From positions 1 through 46,373 of the forward strand of contig JASFYX010000012.1 of the NCBI GenBank assembly GCA_045046885.1: 46,373 nt of DNA, written 5' to 3'. Under the pieces are notes generated by a model. It was not told the DNA's origin. It did no database searches and saw only the letters and a program-made list of their open reading frames with translations. The stretch's first letter is position 1. Each line of letters begins with the position of its first letter. Made by a program: the position numbers and the translations under genes. This document shows positions 39,675-46,373 of this stretch, one piece after another. This stretch comes from CG1-02-35-72 sp045046885 (GTDB taxonomy: Bacteria; Bacteroidota; Bacteroidia; Flavobacteriales; Flavobacteriaceae).

Positions 39675-42398
39675 ATGAGTACACTTCAAAAAATCACAAA
39701 ACGCGTTTACAGATTTGGAAATAAAGCTGCCGATGGTAACACAAATATGAAAAACCTCTTAGGAGGCAAAGGTGCTAATTTAGCCGAAATGAGTGCTATA
39801 GGTATTCCTGTCCCTCCCGGATTTACCATAACCACAGAAGTTTGTACAGAATACAATGCCCTTGGAAAAGAAACCGTTATTAAAAAAATAAAAGAAGATG
39901 CAGAAGCATCCCTAAAAAATATAGAATCTATTATGGGTTCTAAATTTGGCGATAGAGATAATCCACTTTTAGTTTCAGTACGTTCTGGCGCCCGTGTTTC
40001 TATGCCAGGTATGATGGATACCGTTTTAAATTTAGGCCTTAATGACGATGTAGTTATTGGATTGGCAAAAAAAGCGAACAACGAACGTTTTGCTTGGGAT
40101 TCTTACCGTCGTTTTATCCAGATGTATGGCGATGTTGTTTTAGGAATGAAACCTGAATCTAAGGAAGATATAGACCCTTTTGAAGAAATTATGGAAGCCC
40201 TTAAAGAATTAAGAGGCATAAAATTAGATACAGATTTTACTGTTTCAGATTTAAAGGACCTAACTGTTAGTTTTAAATCAGCTGTAAAAAAACGTACAGG
40301 ATTTGATTTCCCTACAGATCCTTGGGAACAACTTTGGGGTGCTGTTATGGCTGTTTTTGACAGCTGGAATAGCGACCGTGCTATTTATTACAGAAATATG
40401 AACGGTTATCCATCAGATTGGGGTACCGCCGTAAATGTACAAGCCATGGTTTATGGTAATATGGGCGACAATTCCGGAACAGGTGTTTGCTTTACACGCG
40501 ATGCTGGTACTGGCGAAAATGTATTTAATGGCGAATATCTTATAGACGCTCAAGGCGAAGATGTTGTAGCTGGTGTAAGAACGCCGCAACAAATTACATT
40601 GTTAGGCTCTAAACGATGGGCAGAATTAGCTAAAGTGAGCGAAGCAGACCGTGCTGAAAACTATCCTTCTTTAGAAGAAGTTATGCCAGAAATTTACAAT
40701 GAGCTCAACAGTTATCAAGATAAATTAGAAAAGCACTACTGCGATATGCAAGATATGGAATTTACCATTCAGGATGGTAAACTCTGGATTCTTCAAACAC
40801 GTAATGGTAAACGCACAGGTGCTGCTATGGTGAAAATTGCCATTGATTTACTTGGAGAAGGTATGATTGATGAAGAAAGAGCGCTACTACTTGTTGAACC
40901 CAATAAATTAGACGAATTATTACACCCCGTTTTTGATCCTAAAGCCTTAAAAAAAGCCACTGTTTTAGCACAAGGTTTACCTGCTTCACCAGGAGCCGCC
41001 ACGGGGCAGATTGTTTTCTTCGCAGATGAAGCCACAAAATTCGAAAATACAATTCTTACCCGTATAGAAACTTCTCCGGAAGATTTAGAAGGTATGAATA
41101 TGGCCAAAGGGATTCTTACAGCACGTGGCGGTATGACATCACATGCAGCTGTTGTGGCGCGCGGTATGGGAAAATGTTGTGTGTCTGGTGCCGGTGCTTT
41201 AAAAATAGATTATAAAAGTCGGTCTTTAAAAATAGATGGTAAAGAATATCATGAAGGCGATTGGATTTCTTTAAACGGCTCAACTGGAAACATTATAGAA
41301 GGAAAAGTGGCCACTATAGAACCCGAATTAAGTGGGGAGTTTGCAAGTATTATGGAATTGTCTGACAAACATGCTAAGATGAAAGTCCGCACAAATGCCG
41401 ACACGCCTAAAGATTCTAGAGTAGCACGTCAATTTGGCGCTCAAGGTATTGGTTTAACCAGAACTGAACATATGTTCTTTGAAGTAGACCGCATTAAAGC
41501 GATGCGCGAAATGATCTTGGCCAATACTGTTAAAGGACGTACAGAAGCTTTAAATAAATTATTACCTATGCAACGCGAAGATTTTGAAGGAATTTTTGAA
41601 GCTATGGAAGGTTTACCTGTTACTGTAAGATTGTTAGACCCACCTTTACACGAGTTTGTACCACATCAATTAGCCGCACAAAAAGACTTGGCTAAAGAAA
41701 TGGGTATCTCTTTAGAAGCCATCAAAAGTAAAGTTGTAGAACTTGAAGAGTTTAATCCTATGCTCGGACACCGTGGATGTCGTTTGGGTAACACCTATCC
41801 AGAAATTACAGAAATGCAATCGCGGGCTATAATTGAAGCCGCTTTAAATCTAAAAGCAAAAGGTATTAAAGCTATCCCAGAAATTATGGTACCCCTTATT
41901 GGGACTTTAAAAGAATTTACAGCCCAAGAAGATATAATTAGAGCCACCATAAACAAAGTTTTTAAAGAACGTGGCGATTCTATAGAATACCTTGTGGGGA
42001 CTATGATAGAAATTCCACGTGCTGCACTTACAGCCGATTTAATTGCACAACGTGCCGAGTTCTTCTCATTCGGTACAAACGACTTAACACAAATGACTTT
42101 TGGTTATTCGCGCGATGATGCGGGTAAATTCCTCCCTATTTATCTCGAAAAAGGTATTCTTGAAGAAGACCCCTTTAAAGTTTTAGATCAAGAAGGTGTT
42201 GGTCAATTGGTAGAAATGGGAACACAAAAAGGACGTCAAACAAACCCTAAATTAAAAGTAGGTATTTGTGGTGAACACGGTGGTGAGCCGAGTTCTGTTG
42301 AATTCTGTTATAAAACAGGCTTAAATTACGTGAGTTGCTCTCCTTATCGCGTCCCTATTGCCAGATTAGCTGCTGCACAAGCCGCTTTAAAAAATTAA
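39675..42398 (+). CDS. ppdK: Pyruvate, phosphate dikinase
   Basis: 907 residues, full-length. Converts pyruvate, ATP and phosphate to PEP, AMP and PPi, reversibly. ATP-grasp domain with LLGGKGANLAEM and SVRSGARVSMPGMMDTVLNLG; phosphohistidine domain with RGGMTSHAAVVARGMGKCC (catalytic His in TSHAA); C-terminal PEP/pyruvate barrel with GLTRTEHMFF, EFNPMLGHRGCRL, FSFGTNDLTQMTFGYSRDD and the cysteine of GICGEHGGEP. A -7-like TATATTTG is at 39630-39637. Monocistronic, ending in a strong terminator. Confidence 0.97.
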   Translation: MSTLQKITKRVYRFGNKAADGNTNMKNLLGGKGANLAEMSAIGIPVPPGFTITTEVCTEYNALGKETVIKKIKEDAEASLKNIESIMGSKFGDRDNPLLVSVRSGARVSMPGMMDTVLNLGLNDDVVIGLAKKANNERFAWDSYRRFIQMYGDVVLGMKPESKEDIDPFEEIMEALKELRGIKLDTDFTVSDLKDLTVSFKSAVKKRTGFDFPTDPWEQLWGAVMAVFDSWNSDRAIYYRNMNGYPSDWGTAVNVQAMVYGNMGDNSGTGVCFTRDAGTGENVFNGEYLIDAQGEDVVAGVRTPQQITLLGSKRWAELAKVSEADRAENYPSLEEVMPEIYNELNSYQDKLEKHYCDMQDMEFTIQDGKLWILQTRNGKRTGAAMVKIAIDLLGEGMIDEERALLLVEPNKLDELLHPVFDPKALKKATVLAQGLPASPGAATGQIVFFADEATKFENTILTRIETSPEDLEGMNMAKGILTARGGMTSHAAVVARGMGKCCVSGAGALKIDYKSRSLKIDGKEYHEGDWISLNGSTGNIIEGKVATIEPELSGEFASIMELSDKHAKMKVRTNADTPKDSRVARQFGAQGIGLTRTEHMFFEVDRIKAMREMILANTVKGRTEALNKLLPMQREDFEGIFEAMEGLPVTVRLLDPPLHEFVPHQLAAQKDLAKEMGISLEAIKSKVVELEEFNPMLGHRGCRLGNTYPEITEMQSRAIIEAALNLKAKGIKAIPEIMVPLIGTLKEFTAQEDIIRATINKVFKERGDSIEYLVGTMIEIPRAALTADLIAQRAEFFSFGTNDLTQMTFGYSRDDAGKFLPIYLEKGILEEDPFKVLDQEGVGQLVEMGTQKGRQTNPKLKVGICGEHGGEPSSVEFCYKTGLNYVSCSPYRVPIARLAAAQAALKN

Positions 42399-42436
42399 TG
42401 TATAGATTTTAGATTAGTTAGATTATTAGTTAGTTT

Positions 42437-42473
42437 AAAAAAACTTCATCTTTTTAAAGGTGAAGTTTTTTTT
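42437..42473 (+). terminator. Terminator of ppdK
   Basis: Thirteen-pair stem AAAAAACTTCA / TGAAGTTTTTT with an A/T loop and T8. The next gene's true ATG (42501) lies 28 bases beyond. Confidence 0.88.
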
Positions 42474-42500
42474 ATGAGGCTTTTAAATTATCTTCGCCTT

Positions 42501-43253
42501 ATGATTTCTGTCAGTGTTTTAGGATATGGTAATGTAGCGTGGCATTTGGTTAATGCTTTTGAAGCTGCCGCTGATGTCAATTTAATACAAGTTTATAATA
42601 AAAGACCTCTTTTAAAAATAGATTTTAAAGCGCCATTTATTACAGATTTATCTGAATTAGCACCTGCTCAAATTTACATTATAGCCATTCCCGATGACGC
42701 CATCAGTCCTTTTTCTGAACAATTAAATCTAAAAGATACTTTGGTTGTACACACGTCTGGCAGTTTACCTATGACAGCTTTAAACAGTCCATCACGTAAG
42801 GGTGTTTTTTATCCGTTACAAAGTTTTTCTAAAAATAAACCCGTCAATTTTTCTGAAATACCATTTACTATTGAAGCCGAAAATTCCACTGATTTGGTCT
42901 TGCTCAAAACCTTGGCCAAATGCCTGAGTCCACTTGTTTATAAAATCGATTCTAATCAGCGTAAGCAATTACATTTAGCGGCAGTGTTTGTCAATAACTT
43001 TGTCAATTATATGTACAGCATTGGTGAAAATTTATGTCGGTCTAACAATATAGATTTCAATATTTTAAAACCGTTGATTACAGAAACTGCTTTAAAGATT
43101 GAAAAACTCTCGCCAAAAGAAGCGCAAACAGGCCCTGCTGTCAGATTTGATAAAGAGACAATAGAAAATCATTTAAATATTTTACCTTCAGAATACAAAG
43201 AAATTTATACATTGCTCACAAATTCTATTCAAAAAGATGTCAAAAAATTATAA
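42501..43253 (+). CDS. Rossmann-like / DUF2520 domain protein
   Basis: 250 residues from ATG 42501, which gives the expected MISVSVLGYGNVAWHLVNAF nucleotide-binding start. An ATG at 42474 abuts the ppdK terminator and adds nine residues, so it is less likely. N-terminal Rossmann domain with GYGNVAWHL and IIAIPDDAI, then HTSGSLPM and GVFYPLQSFSKN, and the C-terminal helical DUF2520 part (RKQLHLAAVFVNNFVNYMYSIGE, QTGPAVRFD). It looks like a 6-phosphogluconate-dehydrogenase-type oxidoreductase; substrate unknown. It overlaps the KdsC-like gene by 17 bases. Confidence 0.85.
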   Translation: MISVSVLGYGNVAWHLVNAFEAAADVNLIQVYNKRPLLKIDFKAPFITDLSELAPAQIYIIAIPDDAISPFSEQLNLKDTLVVHTSGSLPMTALNSPSRKGVFYPLQSFSKNKPVNFSEIPFTIEAENSTDLVLLKTLAKCLSPLVYKIDSNQRKQLHLAAVFVNNFVNYMYSIGENLCRSNNIDFNILKPLITETALKIEKLSPKEAQTGPAVRFDKETIENHLNILPSEYKEIYTLLTNSIQKDVKKL

Positions 43254-43767
43254 AGAACTCATGTCAGATATCACCACATTTATATTCGATGTAGATGGGG
43301 TGCTAACCAACGGAAGCGTCACAATTTTTCCCGATGGCCAACTCATAAGAACTATGAATGTCCGCGATGGCTATGCTTTAAAAGTGGCGGTTGACAGTGG
43401 CTACAATGTGTGTGTTATTACAGGAGGTAGAGACGTATCGGTTAAAAAACGCTTAGAAGGTTTGGGCATTAAAGAAGTGTACTTGGGTTCTTATGATAAG
43501 GTTACCGAATTTGAAAAATACCTCGAAAAACACAATCTCAAAGCTGATAATGTGCTCTATATGGGTGATGATATCCCCGATTTTCCCGTTATGCAAAAAG
43601 TAAAATTAGCCGCTTGCCCCAAAGATGCAGCACCCGAAATTCAGAATATATCACATTACGTCTCTCATAAAAAAGGCGGTAACGGTTGTGTGCGCGATGT
43701 GGTTGAACAGGTTTTAAAAGTACAAGATAAATGGCATAACCAAGCCGATGTGCGTTACGACACATAA
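43237..43767 (+). CDS. kdsC: KdsC-type 3-deoxy-D-manno-octulosonate-8-phosphate phosphatase
   Basis: 176 residues, HAD family subclass C0 without a cap. FIFDVDGVLTNGSVTIFPDG (catalytic aspartates), RDGYALKVAVDSGYNVCVITGG, and MGDDIPDFPVMQKVKLAACPKDA are the YrbI/KdsC signatures. It releases KDO for lipopolysaccharide synthesis. An internal ATG (43261, MSDITTFIF) is an alternative start. It sits between the DUF2520 gene and a BrkB gene, a frequent neighbourhood in flavobacteria. Confidence 0.9.
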   Translation: MSKNYKELMSDITTFIFDVDGVLTNGSVTIFPDGQLIRTMNVRDGYALKVAVDSGYNVCVITGGRDVSVKKRLEGLGIKEVYLGSYDKVTEFEKYLEKHNLKADNVLYMGDDIPDFPVMQKVKLAACPKDAAPEIQNISHYVSHKKGGNGCVRDVVEQVLKVQDKWHNQADVRYDT

Positions 43768-43773
43768 CTTTTT

Positions 43774-44700
43774 ATGATGAATTTCGAAGATAAATTGATG
43801 CAAATACCCATTCTTAATTGGCTTATTAAGCTGTTAAAAAACCTGAAATTACCGGGGTTTGAAGGCTTGAGTATCTACGATTTATTTAGAATGTACGTCA
43901 TAGGTATTGTAAAAGGAGCCTTAACATCACGAGCTGGCAGTATTGCTTTTAGTATTTTTTTAGCCCTTTTCCCTTTTGCACTTTTTGTACTGACAATTAT
44001 ACCTTTTATTCCTATTGATGGTTTCCAAACCGACTTTATCTTACTTATAAAACAAGCACTCCCGCCTAAAACTTCAGATGCTGTTGATTTGGTTTTGATT
44101 GATATTGCCAACAATAAATACCAAGGCTTACTGTCTTTTGGTTTTTTAATGTCTATCTTTTTAATGACAAATGGTATTAATGCGCTGTTTAGTGCCTTTG
44201 AATATACTTATCACACCATCAACACACGCTCGGTTATAAGGCAGTATTTAGTCGCTTTATCGGTGTCACTCCTACTCGTCTTTAGCTTGATGGCATTAGC
44301 GGGTATTCTCGTTTTCACTAATTACGAAATTCAACATTTACAAGAAAATGGCACATTAAATAACGTGGTATTTGTTTCGGATTTACTACAAATGTTAATC
44401 CTCTTAGTGAGTTTATTCTTTGGTATTGCTACCCTCTACTTTTTTGGCACCATTGAAGGGAAAAAAATAGGTTTCTTTTCACCCGGTGCAATTATGACCA
44501 CTTTATTGGTCTTAGTCAATTTTAAATTGTTCAGTATTTATGTGTCTAAGTTTTCACAATACAACCAATTGTACGGCTCAATTGGGACGCTTATTGTGCT
44601 GATGTTGTTTATTTGGCTCAATGCCATCATTTTACTTTTGGGTTACGAACTCAATACAAGTTTAATTTGTTTGAAAAAAGAAGGGTCTACTAAAAAGTAA
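43774..44700 (+). CDS. YihY/BrkB-family inner-membrane protein
   Basis: 308 residues with six predicted membrane helices (about 63-82, 118-140, 157-180, 195-215, 228-246, 262-282). Family marks are ALTSRAGSIAFSIFLALFPF, FLMTNGINALFSAFEYTYH, FFSPGAIMTTLLVLVNFKLFSIYVSKFSQYNQLYGSIGTLI-LM. Despite old names (virulence factor BrkB, RNase BN), the role is unknown; transport is usually assumed. It ends 10 bases from the convergent transporter gene with no obvious terminator between. Confidence 0.9.
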   Translation: MMNFEDKLMQIPILNWLIKLLKNLKLPGFEGLSIYDLFRMYVIGIVKGALTSRAGSIAFSIFLALFPFALFVLTIIPFIPIDGFQTDFILLIKQALPPKTSDAVDLVLIDIANNKYQGLLSFGFLMSIFLMTNGINALFSAFEYTYHTINTRSVIRQYLVALSVSLLLVFSLMALAGILVFTNYEIQHLQENGTLNNVVFVSDLLQMLILLVSLFFGIATLYFFGTIEGKKIGFFSPGAIMTTLLVLVNFKLFSIYVSKFSQYNQLYGSIGTLIVLMLFIWLNAIILLLGYELNTSLICLKKEGSTKK

Positions 44701-44710
44701 TTTCTTAAAA

Positions 44711-46297
44711 TTACAAAGCACTTAAAATTTGCACAGTTATAATCAATAAAACCATGGCTATAGGATAAACAGTTGCATAAGCCAAAGCAGGCGCATCAGA
44801 ATCTACCATATTGTCTATGGCTGCTAAGCCAGGCGTACTCGTCATACTCCCCGTTAAAGTTCCTAAAAGTGTCAATATATTCATTTTTAAAACATAACGC
44901 GCTATAAGGCTTGTAATTATCATAGGTAATAATGTAATTATCCCTCCATATATAAAGAGTTCAAATCCGTATTGTTCAAAAGTCTGAGTGAGATGTGAAC
45001 CCGAATTTGTACCCACAGCTGCTAAGAAAAATAACAATCCAAATTGACGTAATAACTGATTTGCAGCTCCCGTCATAGTCCATATAATGGGTCCTGTTTT
45101 ACCTGTTCTTCCTAAAATTAAGGCTATTAATAAAACACCTCCTGTTAAACCTAATGAAAATGAAATATTGGCAAAACTTAAACTCAATTTTCCTGCGAGA
45201 ATTCCTAATATAATTCCTGCTGCGATAGGAAGAAAGTCCGTATCTGATAATTTTTTAGTGTCGTCGCCAAATATTTTTGTGATGCGAGACATACTTTCTT
45301 TTCTACAAATCACCACCAATTTATCACCAAATTGTAATTTTAAAGAAGGACTTGGCGATAGATTTATACCCGCTCTTCTAACACGTGTAATTGTACAGTG
45401 ATAAGTACTAACGTGCAATTCTCCTAAAGTTTTTTTAACAACTTCTTTATTGGTAACTAAAATAGAGCGCACATCAAAATGATTGTCTAACGGAATTTCT
45501 TTTTTTGTTTCGGGACCAATCAAAAGTTTTACACGTTCCAAAGCATCCTTAGACCCCACAGCCTTGATAATATCATCTTTATGTAAAACAATATCATCAT
45601 CAGACATCATAACAATATTTTTATGCATTATCCTTGCAATAACGGCTTTAGTCATAAAACGGATATTTAATTCGCCCAGTTTTTTACCTATAACATTTTC
45701 GTTTTCTACCATAAAATGTTTGTTGTACATTTTAGGATACTGATTTTCTATAATATCATTTAATTTACTTTCTTCTTCTTTTACTTTAACACCCAATAAT
45801 TTTGGTAAAATACTCACAAATAAAATGACACCAATCACACCAAAAGGATAGCCTATTCCGTATCCAATAGAGGCCAATGGAGAGCCCGTAACATCAATAG
45901 CAGCTGCTAAACCTGGCGTACTTGTTAACGAACCGTTTAATAAGCCTATACTCAAATTTTTATCGACACCAAAAATGTAAGAAACAAGATAGGTAATGAT
46001 ACCCGCGCTAACAATTAACACAGCTGATAGAAGGGCTAACTGACGACCATTCTTTTTAAAGGATTCAAAAAAACTAGGTCCCGCCTGAATACCAATTGTA
46101 AAGATAAATAACACCAATCCTAGGTATTGGAAATCTTTAGGCACTTCTATACCGTAATGACCAAAAATTAAGGCCACAAAAATAACAGCAGAAACGTCTA
46201 AAGAAATCCCTTTAATTTTAATGCGTCCAATAATAAATCCAATAAAAATTATAAGAAATAAAACAAAATAGCTATTAGAAAACAAATCCATCATCAC
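44711..46297 (-). CDS. AspT/YidE/YbjL-type transporter with two TrkA-C domains
   Basis: 528 residues. Two homologous membrane halves (about 1-165 and 355-528) flank two cytosolic TrkA-C regulatory domains (about 195-345, GKKLGELNIRFMTKAVIARI and KTLGELHVSTYHCTITRVRR). The internal duplication is plain: NGSLTSTPGLAAAIDVTGSP and TGSMTSTPGLAAIDNMVDSD. This is the putative aspartate:alanine exchanger family; the transported solute is unknown. Three ATGs follow each other at the start (46297, 46294, 46291); any could be used. The remaining 46298-46373 is AT-rich with no visible gene. Confidence 0.9.
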   Translation of the reverse strand: MMMDLFSNSYFVLFLIIFIGFIIGRIKIKGISLDVSAVIFVALIFGHYGIEVPKDFQYLGLVLFIFTIGIQAGPSFFESFKKNGRQLALLSAVLIVSAGIITYLVSYIFGVDKNLSIGLLNGSLTSTPGLAAAIDVTGSPLASIGYGIGYPFGVIGVILFVSILPKLLGVKVKEEESKLNDIIENQYPKMYNKHFMVENENVIGKKLGELNIRFMTKAVIARIMHKNIVMMSDDDIVLHKDDIIKAVGSKDALERVKLLIGPETKKEIPLDNHFDVRSILVTNKEVVKKTLGELHVSTYHCTITRVRRAGINLSPSPSLKLQFGDKLVVICRKESMSRITKIFGDDTKKLSDTDFLPIAAGIILGILAGKLSLSFANISFSLGLTGGVLLIALILGRTGKTGPIIWTMTGAANQLLRQFGLLFFLAAVGTNSGSHLTQTFEQYGFELFIYGGIITLLPMIITSLIARYVLKMNILTLLGTLTGSMTSTPGLAAIDNMVDSDAPALAYATVYPIAMVLLIITVQILSAL

Positions 46298-46373
46298 AAA
46301 ATTTATACTGCAAAATTAAGCACATTAAAAGACTAAAACACTAAAAAGCTGTGATTTTACGAAATCGATTGCA

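Noticed and set aside
42474..42500. Upstream ATG for the DUF2520 gene
   Set aside because: It lies at the very end of the ppdK terminator, and the Rossmann start fits the ATG at 42501.

Overview
The window is a chromosomal segment of a Flavobacteriaceae-type Bacteroidota. Supporting signs are the low GC content, a type IX secretion (T9SS) sorting domain, a bacillithiol gene (bshB1), hisIE and bifunctional hisB fusions, promoters of the Bacteroidota form TTG-N19-TAnnTTTG, and several dispersed palindromes of the kind common in this family. No CRISPR array, rRNA, prophage or intact transposon was found. Nearly everything is housekeeping. The unusual signals are in regulation, repeats, two broken genes and one short accessory patch.

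Layout. 1-2341: lemA and two TPM-domain genes, the second frameshifted. 2371-9723 (minus): complete histidine operon hisG-D-C-B-H-A-F-IE, preceded by its own promoter, a 19-residue His-rich leader peptide and an attenuator hairpin. Three different dispersed repeats have settled in the operon, one in frame inside hisA. 9761-10204: a dead transposase tail and palindromes. 10205-14610: BatA/VWA protein, a dihydroorotase homologue without its metal ligands, an esterase and an exported DsrE-like protein. 14641-15649: a Qnr-like pentapeptide protein translationally joined to a frameshifted GyrI-like gene. 15662-22769: MBL hydrolase, three-subunit proton-translocating transhydrogenase (pnt), T9SS leucine-rich-repeat protein, thiol peroxidase and endonuclease III. 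22778-26616: an unlisted 47-residue gene, an ECF-type sigma factor and uvrA.

26640-29045 is the accessory patch. It holds a 132-residue unknown protein and a 423-residue HExxH putative metallopeptidase, the latter bracketed by attC-like imperfect palindromes, followed by other palindromes and tRNA-His. 29292-33186: a TPR protein, then a minus-strand thiol/peroxide cluster (gpx-like, transsulfuration enzyme, four-helix-bundle protein, bshB1). 33361-39452: a MarR-controlled RND efflux operon with two putative TAGTTG/CAACTA operators, flanked by a perfect 30-base direct repeat. 39675-46297: pyruvate phosphate dikinase, a DUF2520 protein, kdsC-type phosphatase, a BrkB/YihY membrane protein and an AspT/YidE-type transporter.

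The strongest novelty candidates are the attC-like-flanked HExxH gene, the in-frame repeat insertion in HisA, the direct-repeat-bounded efflux module, the Qnr-like/GyrI-like pair and the small protein after the sigma factor. All functional calls rest on reading the sequence and recalling family motifs; no searches were run.
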